From: Chryseobacterium gleum
GTDB taxonomy: Bacteria > Bacteroidota > Bacteroidia > Flavobacteriales_D > Crocinitomicaceae
Assembly: GCA_945897805.1 (NCBI GenBank)
Contig: CAMDFX010000001.1
Span: 496,001-560,000 of the forward strand
DNA: 64,000 nucleotides
Reading direction: 5' to 3'
Position 1 is the first letter of the stretch, and each line of letters starts with the position of its first letter. Positions 44,928-53,919 of this stretch are shown piece by piece. The translations under genes and the position numbers were made by a program. The notes beneath the pieces are model-generated. The model was not told the DNA's origin. It searched no databases and saw only the letters and a list, made by a program, of their open reading frames with translations.

Positions 44928-45129
44928 ACTTTTTTCGTGTTCTGTGAAATTCGAATTCTTATTTTTAACCATTAAAAAATTGTTCCAGGTCTGTTTTTAA
45001 AGAATTACTAATTTGTTCAATTGATTTTCATTTAATCATTCTATACAAATATACCTACAAATTCAAATTTTACAGGTGTTATTTGTTCTGATTTTGACTT
45101 ATTAGTTCTATTTTTGAATTTTTATAGCG
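44928..45129. other. AT-rich DNA upstream of the YwqK-repeat gene
   Basis: No gene-like frame. It contains the presumed promoter region of the YwqK-repeat gene and ends at the GNAT-derived repeat. With the remnant and the leader of the kinase gene it makes up the 413-bp gap before 45341. Confidence 0.4.
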
Positions 45130-45258
45130 AAAATCATTGTCAGAACTTCTCAATTAGTTTTTCCATTTTATCAAAAACATTGATTTGAATTGAAAGAAAT
45201 TCATCCTGATTTTTGGTCGAAAGGCATAGATATGTATTTGATGGAAATTGAAGTATAA
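45130..45258 (+). pseudogene. Broken 3' fragment of the GNAT gene
   Basis: In frame it reads KIIVRTSQLVFPFYQKH, then TGA where the intact gene has glycine (GGA to TGA), then FELKEIHPDFWSKGIDMYLM and EIEV followed by TAA. The 5' part of the gene is absent. Only three differences from the intact copy across 119 bp indicate a recent origin. Confidence 0.85.
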
Positions 45259-45340
45259 TTCATTTATTGAATTGTAAATTAATATTTTAATTGAATATCG
45301 TTGAGATTGTGTTACTTTTGAATTCAGAAAGTATTTATTA

Positions 45341-47098
45341 TTGTTAATACAAAGCCTTTTGTTCCAAATCGAGACGTATAAAAAAATAATCAACAATTTT
45401 CCTGATGGCATTATCGTTTTGGACGAAAGCGAAAATTTAATTTTGGTTAATTCAAATGTTGAGAAAATGTTTGAAATTGAGCAGGAATCTTGGATTGGAA
45501 AAAAATTCGATTATTTGTTTTCAAGTTTTACAACGTCCGATAAAATTAATCCAATAGAACACAAAGAGAGTATTTTAATAAGGAAAAACAACACGGAGTT
45601 GTGCTTGGAAATTCATGTGAATGAATTAAATAGCGAGAATATTAGAATCATTACTTTAAAAGATATTTCAAATCAGAAAAAAAACACCAATGAATTACTG
45701 AAGATCAGTGAACGATTCCGTGGATTATTTAATAATTCAGAAATTGGCATTGTTGTTCATGGAGTTGATTCATCGGTCATAAAATGTAATCCTAAAGCTG
45801 AAGAATTATTGGATTTCACTGAAGCTCAGATGGTCGCTAAATTGGCTGTCAATCCTGAATGGCAATTTGTTGATGAACAAAACAATGCGATGAAGATTGA
45901 AGATCACCCTGTAAATCAAATTATACGAACCAAACAGAATTTAGAGTCTTTAATTTTAGGTATTTTTCGTCCTGGAAAATCTGATATTGTTTGGCAAACT
46001 GTGAACGGTTATCCTGTTTTGAATAGTGATGGAGAATTGGTGGAGATTGTAATTAATTTCATAGATATTACCGAACGCAAAGTTTTGCAGAAGCAAATTG
46101 AAAGAGAAATTAGTGTTAAAAATGTGTTTTTAAATGCCGGTAAAGATATTTTTTGGAGTTTAGATTATGATTTGAATTTGATCACTAGTAATGATGTTTT
46201 GAACAATATATTTTTGTCACTTTACGGAATAAATTTGAAGGAGAAAGAACCATTTTTTCAACCAGATTTGTACGGTCAAGAGGTGATTGATTACTGGTTA
46301 GAATCATGCAGTAAAGTGCTGCAAGGCGAGACAGTTTTTATCGAATATGAAATGCCAAAGGGCAGTTTTACTGATGTCGAATGGTACGAAACTAAAATGT
46401 CACCGATCTATCAAGGCAATGATTTGACGGGAATCGCTTGTTTTGGCAGAAATATCACTTACAGAGTCACTAATGAAAAGAAAATAAAAGCTTCTTTGAA
46501 AGAGAAAGAAATTTTATTGGCTGAAATTCACCACAGAATTAAAAATAACTTAACTTTAATTTGGAGTTTACTGAAGCTACAAGAGATGAATACTGATAAC
46601 CAAGAAGTCAAAGATGCATTAAGCGTTAGTCGAAATCGTATAAAATCAACGGCATCAATTCATGAAATGCTTTATAAAAGTGAAACTTTACATGATATTA
46701 AATTCAAAGATTATTTAGAGGAACTTTTCAATTATTTGAACTACAATAGTCAGATAGAATTGAAGTATATTGGGGCGGAAATTTCTGTGGAAATGGATTT
46801 TGCAATGCCTCTAGGTTTGCTTATGAATGAGTTGTTTATGAATTCATTTAAACATTCATACAATGAAAAGAGCAGTGGTTTAATCCTCATTAAAACCGCA
46901 CTCAATGGTAATCAATTAAGTGTCATTTTTGAAGATTTTGAAGGTGATTTCCCAGAAAATATTGATTTTAAAAATGCCAATTCTACGGGTTTAGTTCTCG
47001 CTCAAACGTTTGCTGAACAATTGAACGGAACGTTAGATTTAATTCAAAATTGTCCTCCTATTTATCAAATTCAAGTTTTAATAAATGAAAACAATTAA
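45341..47098 (+). CDS. PAS-domain sensor histidine kinase (HisKA_2 type) with altered ATP lid
   Basis: 585 residues from a TTG start at 45341, 20 nt after a TACTTTTG box (45313-45320); no ATG precedes the first PAS. Three PAS domains lie at about 14-110, 125-245 and 255-370 (FPDGIIVLDESENLILVNSN; NSEIGIVVHGVDSSVIKCNP). HisKA_2 follows with LLAEIHHRIKNNLTLIWSLL (phospho-His) and an N box MPLGLLMNELFMNSFKHSYN. Where relatives have D-N-G-x-G, this reads EDFEGDFPEN, so the G1 box glycines are shifted or lost; STGLVLAQTFAEQL (G2) is present. There are no membrane helices. Its end overlaps the response regulator by 14 nt. Confidence 0.88.
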   Translation: MLIQSLLFQIETYKKIINNFPDGIIVLDESENLILVNSNVEKMFEIEQESWIGKKFDYLFSSFTTSDKINPIEHKESILIRKNNTELCLEIHVNELNSENIRIITLKDISNQKKNTNELLKISERFRGLFNNSEIGIVVHGVDSSVIKCNPKAEELLDFTEAQMVAKLAVNPEWQFVDEQNNAMKIEDHPVNQIIRTKQNLESLILGIFRPGKSDIVWQTVNGYPVLNSDGELVEIVINFIDITERKVLQKQIEREISVKNVFLNAGKDIFWSLDYDLNLITSNDVLNNIFLSLYGINLKEKEPFFQPDLYGQEVIDYWLESCSKVLQGETVFIEYEMPKGSFTDVEWYETKMSPIYQGNDLTGIACFGRNITYRVTNEKKIKASLKEKEILLAEIHHRIKNNLTLIWSLLKLQEMNTDNQEVKDALSVSRNRIKSTASIHEMLYKSETLHDIKFKDYLEELFNYLNYNSQIELKYIGAEISVEMDFAMPLGLLMNELFMNSFKHSYNEKSSGLILIKTALNGNQLSVIFEDFEGDFPENIDFKNANSTGLVLAQTFAEQLNGTLDLIQNCPPIYQIQVLINENN

Positions 47099-47456
47099 AA
47101 AAATACTCATTGCTGAAGATGAATTGCTTTTTGTAAAAGTAATGAGAATGGAATTTGAAAAAAAAGGGTATCAAATTGAAAGCGTTTTGGATGCGCAAAA
47201 TGCATACGAAAAAACATTGGAATTTATTCCAGATTTAATCTTATTGGATGTTAGGTTAAAAAACAATTCGTCTGGAATTGAAGCAGCCAAAAAAATTAGG
47301 GCAGAAGGTATTGAAACTCCAATTATTTTTACAACTGGAAATTCATTTGAAAATACGCACAATCAAACTTTTGATATTGCGAATACCAATATTTTGATAA
47401 AGCCAATTAATTTCAATGAACTTTTTGATATTATCTCGAAATTGCAAGAAAATTAG
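47085..47456 (+). CDS. Single-domain response regulator
   Basis: 123 residues, a receiver domain only. AEDELL gives the acidic pair, LILLDVRLKNNSSGIEAAKK the phospho-acceptor aspartate, IIFTTGN the conserved Thr and NILIKPINFNELF the Lys. There is no DNA-binding or enzymatic output domain, so it probably acts by protein contact or phosphotransfer, like CheY-type regulators. The start codon lies inside the kinase gene (14-nt overlap), showing they form one unit. Confidence 0.93.
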   Translation: MKTIKKILIAEDELLFVKVMRMEFEKKGYQIESVLDAQNAYEKTLEFIPDLILLDVRLKNNSSGIEAAKKIRAEGIETPIIFTTGNSFENTHNQTFDIANTNILIKPINFNELFDIISKLQEN

Positions 47457-47516
47457 TAATTCTGTAAATGCTTTCTAAAATTTTATCCTAAATTTAAAAC
47501 AAATTATTCCAAAGTC

Positions 47517-47852
47517 ATGAAGAAATCAATCTTTTTTATCAGTACAATTTGTTTATTATTAGCTTGTTCCACTTTAAAAACAGCTGCGCTTACTCAGCAA
47601 GATGTGGATAAAGTCAAGCCATTATATCCAAATTATACCTTGGCTGAGTTAAATGAAGGTAAAACCTTGTTCAGTGAAAAATGTACACTTTGTCATTCAT
47701 TGAAAGATCCAAAATCTGAATCGTCTAAAAAATGGCCTCATATTGTAGCTGAAATGACCAAGATGGCCAATGAAAAAACATTAACAATCAGTCCTAAACA
47801 AGAAGATTTAATCTTGAAATACTTGATTACAATGACAACCGCTTCTAAATAA
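47517..47852 (+). CDS. Cytochrome c-like heme-binding lipoprotein
   Basis: 111 residues. MKKSIFFISTICLLLACSTL is a lipoprotein signal with lipobox LLAC. The mature part has one heme-attachment site, CTLCHSL, inside LNEGKTLFSEKCTLCHSLKD, and methionines downstream (MTKMANEK, MTT) that could be the axial ligand. It is a small monoheme electron carrier anchored to a membrane. It begins 60 nt after the response regulator and stops 6 nt before the esterase gene, so co-transcription with the latter is likely. Confidence 0.85.
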   Translation: MKKSIFFISTICLLLACSTLKTAALTQQDVDKVKPLYPNYTLAELNEGKTLFSEKCTLCHSLKDPKSESSKKWPHIVAEMTKMANEKTLTISPKQEDLILKYLITMTTASK

Positions 47853-47858
47853 TATGCA

Positions 47859-48833
47859 GTGAATATTTTGATTCAGTGGTTTTTAATATTGATTGTCATT
47901 TTTGATATATCTACTGTTTTTTGTCAAAGTGATAATGTAAATATTTCAAGTTTTGGCTCAAATCCCGGAAATCTGGAAATGTTTTTACATCTACCAAAAA
48001 GCCCAAAATCAAAAAAATCCTTGGTCGTTGTTTTACATGGTTGTATGCAAGATGCCAAAACAATTGCTACACAATCGGGTTGGAATGATTTGTCAGACAA
48101 ATATGGTTTTACAGTTTTGTATCCACAACAAAAAATATTGAATAATCCGAATGAATGTTTCAATTGGTTTCAAAAAAAGGACATTGAGAAAGACAAAGGC
48201 GAGGTGTTTTCAATCAAACAAATGATTGATTTCGCGGTTGATTCTATGAAATTGAATCGAGATTCTGTCTTTGTTTACGGCTTGTCGGCAGGAGCAGCAA
48301 TGGGCGTTGCACTTATGGCAGATTATCCAGAAACTTTTCAAACTGGCGCAATTCTGGCTGGTGGTCCATTTTATAGTGCAACAAATCCAATGAAAGCATT
48401 TGGAAGTCTGTTGTCGCCTCAAAAAAAATCTGCAGAGGAGTGGGCAATACCAATTTTTAAACAGCACAATGATACGATTAAAAAGTTTCCTAAATTAATC
48501 GTAATTCATGGGAAAAGTGATCAAGTTGTAAACATTGAAAATTCGAGACAATTGATTTTGCAATGGTCGGCTATTCATCAAATTTCAAGTTTTCCATCAG
48601 AGACCATTCATGATTTCAAAGATAAAAACGACTTCGTAAATTTTGTTTACAAGGACATTGCTGGAAATGAAATCATTTCCTTTTTGGAAGTTAAGTATTT
48701 AGGACATGAATTGATGGTAGATCCTGGCGAAGGCAGCAAGCAAGGCGGAAAAACGGGATTGTTTTCAAAAGACAAAGATTTTTTTAGCACTTATTGGATC
48801 GCTTCCAAATTTGGTTTGATTGAGGAAAATTAG
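47859..48833 (+). CDS. PHB depolymerase-type esterase, exported
   Basis: 324 residues from a GTG start at 47859; the only nearby ATG (47854) is out of frame. An N-terminal hydrophobic stretch (ILIQWFLILIVIFDISTVFC) directs export. The esterase/PHB family is shown by KSLVVVLHGCMQDAKTIATQ (oxyanion His-Gly-Cys), CFNWFQKKDIEKDKGE, VYGLSAGAAMGVALMADYPE (nucleophile GLSAG) and LIVIHGKSDQVVN; a His late in the protein (YLGHELMVDP) completes the triad. Substrates may be feruloyl or acetyl esters or short polyesters. It follows the cytochrome gene by 6 nt. Confidence 0.88.
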   Translation: MNILIQWFLILIVIFDISTVFCQSDNVNISSFGSNPGNLEMFLHLPKSPKSKKSLVVVLHGCMQDAKTIATQSGWNDLSDKYGFTVLYPQQKILNNPNECFNWFQKKDIEKDKGEVFSIKQMIDFAVDSMKLNRDSVFVYGLSAGAAMGVALMADYPETFQTGAILAGGPFYSATNPMKAFGSLLSPQKKSAEEWAIPIFKQHNDTIKKFPKLIVIHGKSDQVVNIENSRQLILQWSAIHQISSFPSETIHDFKDKNDFVNFVYKDIAGNEIISFLEVKYLGHELMVDPGEGSKQGGKTGLFSKDKDFFSTYWIASKFGLIEEN

Positions 48834-48852
48834 TAATAAATTATTTTGCAGT

Positions 48853-49215
48853 ATGAAATTTTGTATATTTTCAATATTGATTCTAACAACTTCATTTCAA
48901 GTTGAAAGAATAAAAAAAATTCAGGGTAAAGATTTTTATAGCAGTGGATCTGAAATATTAAATACCTTGGTTATAAAAGCGAATAGATTTTCAAAAATCA
49001 GAATTGATGCTATTTATGCAGACCGTATTTATTTAGTTCAAACATTGAATCCAGCAGAAAATAAACTAAACATTGAAGCTGTCAGAAAGACAAATACTAA
49101 AAATCCAATGAAATATTATTTTGAATTGGATATTTCAAATCTTAAAAAGGGAAATTATTTGATTTCATCATCCGCCTGCTACTGGGCTGGCAGGTTGGAA
49201 TTAATTATTTTTTGA
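48853..49215 (+). CDS. Small secreted protein of unknown function
   Basis: 120 residues from ATG 48853; the longer frame from 48820 overlaps the esterase. MKFCIFSILILTTSFQ is a signal peptide. The mature part is mostly strands (YSSGSEILNTLVIKANRFSK, IRIDAIYADRIYLVQTLNPA) and ends YLISSSACYWAGRLELIIF. Nothing identifies it. It starts 19 nt after the esterase stop, so it may be the last gene of that operon. Confidence 0.6.
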   Translation: MKFCIFSILILTTSFQVERIKKIQGKDFYSSGSEILNTLVIKANRFSKIRIDAIYADRIYLVQTLNPAENKLNIEAVRKTNTKNPMKYYFELDISNLKKGNYLISSSACYWAGRLELIIF

Positions 49216-49479
49216 TTTTATTTTACTTAAATTCTTCTGTAAAAGTATTTTTATAAGTTTTCCATTTGATTGAATTCATTTAAATAAGAATGCTTCCCGT
49301 AGATCTACTTTATTGACTGTATTATTCTGTTTAAAAAACAAATTGAATAGCAAAGAATCAAAATTTTGATATCAGGATTTACTAAATTGATTAAACATTT
49401 TATAAATTTTCTCTTGCCTAAACGAAATCAAAAACCTAAATTTGACATCAAATAAATAAGCAAAATAAAATCCGCAAAA

Positions 49480-50358
49480 ATGAGCGTACTTGTTAATAAA
49501 GATTCAAAGGTAATTGTTCAAGGTTTTACTGGAAGTGAAGGTACTTTTCACGCAGGTCAAATGATTGAATATGGAACAAACGTTGTAGGAGGTGTAACTC
49601 CAGGAAAAGGTGGTTCTTCTCATTTAGACAGACCGGTTTTTAACACAGTAGCTGAGGCAGTTAACACTACAGGTGCTGACGTTTCTATTATTTTTGTTCC
49701 ACCAGCGTTTGCTGCAGATGCAATAATGGAGGCAGCTAACGCAGGAATTAAAGTGATTGTTTGTATTACGGAAGGAATTCCAGTGAATGACATGGTGAAA
49801 GCGAAAGAATATTTGAAAGGTTCTGGCGCACGTTTAATCGGACCAAACTGTCCAGGTGTTATCACAGCTGGTGAAGCAAAAGTGGGTATTATGCCAGGAT
49901 TCGTTTTTCAAAAAGGTAAAATCGGAATTGTTTCCAAATCAGGAACATTGACATACGAAGCTGCAGATCAAGTTGCCAAAGCTGGATTAGGAATCACGAC
50001 TGCAATCGGAATCGGTGGAGATCCAATTATTGGAACAACGACGAAAGAAGCGGTTGAATTGTTGATGAACGATCCAGAAACTGAAGGAATCGTAATGATC
50101 GGTGAGATTGGTGGAAATTTGGAAGCAATTGCCGCTCGTTGGATCAAAGAAAACGGAACTAAACCAGTAGTTGGTTTTATCGCAGGTGAAACTGCTCCAG
50201 CTGGTCGTACGATGGGTCACGCAGGTGCTATCGTAGGCGGACATGATGATACGGCAGAAGCAAAAAAACGTATTATGAGAGAATGCGGAATTCATGTGGT
50301 TGATTCTCCAGCTGAAATAGGAAAGAAAATGGCAGAAGTAATGGGCGTGATCGCTTAA
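49480..50358 (+). CDS. sucD: Succinate-CoA ligase (ADP/GDP-forming) alpha subunit
   Basis: 292 residues. [20 protein letters not shown] is the CoA-binding start, [14 protein letters not shown] the conserved loop, [10 protein letters not shown] and [13 protein letters not shown] follow, and the phosphohistidine is in [13 protein letters not shown]. It converts succinyl-CoA and NDP plus phosphate to succinate and NTP in the TCA cycle, together with the beta subunit (SucC). No sucC is adjacent, unlike in Proteobacteria. The preceding 264 bp hold no gene, and an intrinsic terminator follows. Confidence 0.97.
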   Translation: MSVLVNKDSKVIVQGFTGSEGTFHAGQMIEYGTNVVGGVTPGKGGSSHLDRPVFNTVAEAVNTTGADVSIIFVPPAFAADAIMEAANAGIKVIVCITEGIPVNDMVKAKEYLKGSGARLIGPNCPGVITAGEAKVGIMPGFVFQKGKIGIVSKSGTLTYEAADQVAKAGLGITTAIGIGGDPIIGTTTKEAVELLMNDPETEGIVMIGEIGGNLEAIAARWIKENGTKPVVGFIAGETAPAGRTMGHAGAIVGGHDDTAEAKKRIMRECGIHVVDSPAEIGKKMAEVMGVIA

Positions 50359-50381
50359 TTACAACGCACATACATATTAAG

Positions 50382-50408
50382 AGTCACAGAAATGTGGCTT
50401 TTTTTTGT
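50382..50408 (+). terminator. Intrinsic terminator after sucD
   Basis: AGTCACA and TGTGGCT form a 7-bp stem (one G-U pair) around GAAA, a stable tetraloop, followed by eight T residues. Confidence 0.85.
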
Positions 50409-50676
50409 TCCTTATTTTTTGAGTGAAAAGTTAAAAGTTGCTAGTACTTGGGAATCGATTTTAAAATTGTGATTTTTCCTGATGGAAACTATTTTAAATA
50501 AAAAGTGAAGAATGAAAAATACGCGCAGTCTAAAAGAATTACAGAATCGCATTAAGGTATTAAGCCGTATTGTTGTGCATTAATAGATTATCTAAAAAAC
50601 TCAAGAAAATTGCATGTCTTAGAACATCTTAAAAGTCTAATATCTCAGGTCTAATGTCTCAGGTCTAAAAAAAAAG
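50409..50676. other. Intergenic region with low-complexity repeats
   Basis: No gene-like frame. Short imperfect repeats of TAATATCTCAGGTC / TAATGTCTCAGGTC occur at about 50637-50666, the same style as those at 51663-51849 on the other side of the peptidase and MerR genes. Confidence 0.5.
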
Positions 50677-51252
50677 CTATTCCTCAACACCATAATCTAA
50701 GCGCTTTGTTGTGATGTAGCGAGGAATGTAGTATTTACTTCCAACAAAATTGTCGATGACAACACCACGAGAAGTGGAGGAGTGGATAAATTTTATGGAA
50801 TTCGGACCAACTTCAACGACCATCGCTACATGCCCGATTCTGGAACTTTTTGTGCTGCTTCCCCTGAAAAATAATAAATCACCAGGACGAATGTCAGCCA
50901 ATTTTACTGTTTTACCAAATTCTGCCATTCCATAGCTTGAATGCGTTAAAGTCAACCCAAAATTTCCCATCACGTAGTAAATGAAGCCAGAACAATCGAA
51001 ACCTGAAGGTGTCATTCCCGCACTTCTATAGGGAGTTCCAAGAAAATTTTTAGCATAATTAATAATTTTATCCACATGTGCACTGTTTTTTCGTGCTGTC
51101 GTGTCAAATTGAATTAAACCCAGTGAATCAATTGTAGATAAAGTGATTTTTGGTTTTAGGGTATCTATAACTTGCTCTTGCGCGCGCAATTCAGTCGTTG
51201 AAAAAAACGAAAAAACGAAAATAAAATATAATTTCAAACTTACTCTTTGCAT
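50677..51252 (-). CDS. NlpC/P60 (C40) peptidoglycan peptidase
   Basis: 191 residues from ATG 51252; the longer frame adds 26 residues without family character. MQRVSLKLYFIFVFSFFSTT is a signal sequence. The catalytic Cys lies in GMTPSGFDCSGFIYYVMGNF, the His in SSRIGHVAMVVEVG and the third residue in FIHSS. The enzyme should cleave stem-peptide bonds in the periplasm. A close paralog lies at 61969-62538 with the same layout and ends, RLDYGVE. Its start faces the MerR gene, so they may share a control region. Confidence 0.92.
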   Translation of the reverse strand: MQRVSLKLYFIFVFSFFSTTELRAQEQVIDTLKPKITLSTIDSLGLIQFDTTARKNSAHVDKIINYAKNFLGTPYRSAGMTPSGFDCSGFIYYVMGNFGLTLTHSSYGMAEFGKTVKLADIRPGDLLFFRGSSTKSSRIGHVAMVVEVGPNSIKFIHSSTSRGVVIDNFVGSKYYIPRYITTKRLDYGVEE

Positions 51253-51299
51253 TGCGGTTGCAAAAATATAACTATTTTCACACTTTAAACAATAAGAGT

Positions 51300-51662
51300 T
51301 TGAACAAAGTAGCTGAAAACGAATTAACAAAATTATATTACTCCATCGGTGAAGTTTCCGTGATGTTTGGAGTAAATACTTCTTTGATAAGGTTTTGGGA
51401 CAAAGAGTTTGACATCATTACTCCCAAAAAAAATAAAAAAGGTAATCGTTTGTTCACTCCAAAAGACATTAAAAATTTCAATAAAATCTACGATTTAGTA
51501 AAAAATCAAGGATTCACTTTGGAAGGAGCAAGAAAAGCACTCAAACGCCGCAATCCGCATCAAAAAGAGATCGAAACTACCGAAGAATACACCACCTCAG
51601 GAGATGTTATCGAAAAGTTGGAAAATATTAAAAGCAGATTGATTCAACTCAAAAACTATTAA
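51300..51662 (+). CDS. MerR family transcriptional regulator
   Basis: 120 residues with a TTG start proposed at 51300, preceded by AATAAGAG. The winged-helix domain spans residues ~10-80: LYYSIGEVSVMFGVNTSLIR, FWDKEFDIITPKKNKKGNRL, FTPKDIKNFNKIYDLVKNQG and FTLEGARKALKRR. A short C-terminal helix (VIEKLENIKSRLIQLKNY) would dimerise. No effector-binding cysteines are visible. The single short form is common in Bacteroidota, often beside a peptidase or M23 gene. It is divergent from the NlpC gene 47 nt away. Confidence 0.85.
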   Translation: MNKVAENELTKLYYSIGEVSVMFGVNTSLIRFWDKEFDIITPKKNKKGNRLFTPKDIKNFNKIYDLVKNQGFTLEGARKALKRRNPHQKEIETTEEYTTSGDVIEKLENIKSRLIQLKNY

Positions 51663-51849
51663 ATAGACCCCTACGCTATTAGACCTGATACAATAGACTC
51701 GTTGCTTCGCAACTATTAGACTAAATTTTCTTTTTGCTTCGCAACTTTAAATAATCTCAAAATTTTCAAGAAGATTAAAGGTCTTAATATCTTAAAATCC
51801 TAACATCTTAAAATCTAATGTCTTCTGTCTAATATCTAAAGTCTCCCCG
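51663..51849. repeat. Low-complexity intergenic repeats (CTTAATATCTTAAAATC, TTGCTTCGCAA)
   Basis: Several degenerate copies of the motif (T)CTAATATCT(T)AAA and CTTAAAATC(C)TAACAT, and two copies of TTGCTTCGCAA about 37 bp apart that can form small hairpins. The convergent MerR and HHH-protein genes end here. No ordinary terminator with a T run is evident. Confidence 0.65.
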
Positions 51850-53919
51850 CTAAAAGTTCATCCTCAATTGCACCGTAATATCCTGTTTTCGATTGCCTGA
51901 AATTCCTTCGCTTCCAGAACTTAAACTTGTTCTATTTGAATAAATGAAAGAACCGTAGCGAACCCATAAGTCAAATTTTCGAAGAAAAGAATAGCGCACC
52001 ATTACATAGGCGCGACTACCTTGATAGTAATATGCTGGAACGGAGAAAACATATAGTGCATTGGTTTCAAAAGTATAAAGTCTTGTGTCGTATGAATCAG
52101 TATCAAAAAAAGCATAACGGAGCGCAATGTCAAAAGGCATACTTTTCGGTTTGATTACAATATCTTGTGAAATCATCATTCCTGTTTCTGGCGTATTACT
52201 CTTGCGATTAATGGTAACATATTCAATCCTACTTTTCAATTGTATTCCCTCCGTTACTTGATATGAAAAATTCAAACGGTAATTGCGCTGAAAAATATCT
52301 TCAATTTCTGTGATTGAACCGTCAGAATCTCGGCTGTTTTTTTGTCTTAATTGTTGTCTAAATCGCCCATAAACTTCCATTTGTTTGTTCGGCTTGTAGG
52401 TGGGCTGAAATAAAAATTCATGTCCAGTAGAGGGTGCATCGACTTGGTATTTAAGCCAAGGTTGTTGGAAAAAATCCATGTAGGTATTGATTGACCATGC
52501 GCTGTTCATGCGAACTTTTAAACCTACGTATAATCCAGATTCATTTTGTGTATTGCTGCCTTCGGAAAAACCAGTATTATAGAAAGTTTGGTAGCCTCTT
52601 GCATAGTTGCGATATAAAAAACTCAACGAGGCTTTTGAATCCAGTGCAAAAATCAAACCTTGTAACAAAGCTGTTTGACCTGAATAGCCTGAACGAGAAG
52701 CTTCTCCGAATAAATTTACGTTTTTCCACACATAGCTGTAGTCAGCACTAATACTCGTATTTGCTTTGCCTCTAAAATCAAATTGGTTATAAAGTTGTAA
52801 TTCTTTTGTATAATCTTTGTTATATCCCTGATATACACCGGCAAGACCCAAAGTCAAATTTCGTTTGGCATAGCGCAAATTTCCACCACCAATGGTTTCC
52901 ATCAAGTTATTTTTTTTTGCGATTTCTGATGTTGTGCGGTGAAATCCGGAAACATTTATACTTGAAACGAATTCTAAATCATCGTATAACGAGTCTGCCG
53001 TGACAGATGCATCAACAGCTTTGTAAGAGCCAAAAAGAGTCAAAGCAAAACTTTTATAACCTAAATCAATTGCTGCTCCGCGCATGAATCTATTTTCATC
53101 CACTGATGTATATGCTTTCAAAGCTTGCGCATTTTTCTTTATATTGGTCACATCAGCCGTTTTTCCGAACGCGTAGCCTGACCAAAAGTTCAAACCTTGT
53201 CCAATTTGAATTTGGTAATCGCCAAAAGCTATTGCTTTCAAATATTTTCCACCTTTGTAAAAAGCGTGCATGGAATAAAAGTCAAAACCATTTTTTTGAG
53301 TTCCTTGGAAAAATTGCTCCCCTGGATCTTTTTCAGCAGTGATTCCAACACTTAAATTCGTTCTATAGCTGTATCTCAAGCGAGTATAATATCGATCGGC
53401 GTTTCCGTAATAATATTTATTACCCAAAAGTTTAACTGAATCTGGCACTTTATCATAACCGCTTTTCGGCTCTGGCACTGTTTGATAACGAAGAAAAATT
53501 TCAAATTTTCCAAATTTCAATGCTTCTTTTAGTGAAACATGCAATTGGTCTAATTTATCGTCTACTTGGATAAAGGGGCGCACCAATTGAATGGTTTGTA
53601 AATCCCAGTATTTCAGCGATTGAAGCTCATAAATACTGATTAATTTTCCTGTTTGTTTGATGTGCAAAAGCAAATCATTGACTTGTATATCGGTGAGTAA
53701 TTCCAAACTTTTTAATTCCTCGGCAGTTGCATTATTGAGATTCAGTGGTCGATCAAAATAGTAGTTCAACTGTTCAATCACATTGGTTAAATCAATTTCC
53801 TCGGATTCAAGCTGTTCAGAAATAAATTCAATACGCTGTTGAATCAACTCCGAGCGACTTTGGCCCATTGAAAAGAAAGGTACTAAAAGTAAAATGAATA
53901 GAAAATATTGCTTATTCAT
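51850..53919 (-). CDS. Helix-hairpin-helix plus outer-membrane beta-barrel-like protein
   Basis: 689 residues. A signal peptide ([20 protein letters not shown]) is followed by a ComEA-like HhH segment (PLNLNNATAEELKSLELLTD) near residues 55-110. The rest is long and strand-rich with aromatic ends (YYYGNADRYYTRLRYSYRTN, YDTRLYTFETNALYVFSVPA, DLWVRYGSFIYSNRTSLSSG) and a final QLRMNF, which looks like an outer-membrane barrel. The combination is common in Bacteroidota but its job is unknown. Its ATG overlaps the stop of the upstream gene by 8 nt. Confidence 0.8.
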   Translation of the reverse strand: MNKQYFLFILLLVPFFSMGQSRSELIQQRIEFISEQLESEEIDLTNVIEQLNYYFDRPLNLNNATAEELKSLELLTDIQVNDLLLHIKQTGKLISIYELQSLKYWDLQTIQLVRPFIQVDDKLDQLHVSLKEALKFGKFEIFLRYQTVPEPKSGYDKVPDSVKLLGNKYYYGNADRYYTRLRYSYRTNLSVGITAEKDPGEQFFQGTQKNGFDFYSMHAFYKGGKYLKAIAFGDYQIQIGQGLNFWSGYAFGKTADVTNIKKNAQALKAYTSVDENRFMRGAAIDLGYKSFALTLFGSYKAVDASVTADSLYDDLEFVSSINVSGFHRTTSEIAKKNNLMETIGGGNLRYAKRNLTLGLAGVYQGYNKDYTKELQLYNQFDFRGKANTSISADYSYVWKNVNLFGEASRSGYSGQTALLQGLIFALDSKASLSFLYRNYARGYQTFYNTGFSEGSNTQNESGLYVGLKVRMNSAWSINTYMDFFQQPWLKYQVDAPSTGHEFLFQPTYKPNKQMEVYGRFRQQLRQKNSRDSDGSITEIEDIFQRNYRLNFSYQVTEGIQLKSRIEYVTINRKSNTPETGMMISQDIVIKPKSMPFDIALRYAFFDTDSYDTRLYTFETNALYVFSVPAYYYQGSRAYVMVRYSFLRKFDLWVRYGSFIYSNRTSLSSGSEGISGNRKQDITVQLRMNF

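Larger units (their letters stand above)
42975..45248. mobile_element. Candidate 2.15-kb element bounded by 119-bp direct repeats
   Basis: 42975-43093 and 45130-45248 match at 116 of 119 positions. The left copy is the functional 3' end of a GNAT gene, the right copy a stop-containing remnant. Between them are 2.04 kb holding a single minus-strand gene of YwqK repeats and about 400 bp of AT-rich DNA. This geometry is what a 3'-end-targeting integrative element leaves behind, but I see no integrase, so it would be non-autonomous. A tandem duplication followed by insertion is the alternative. Confidence 0.4.
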
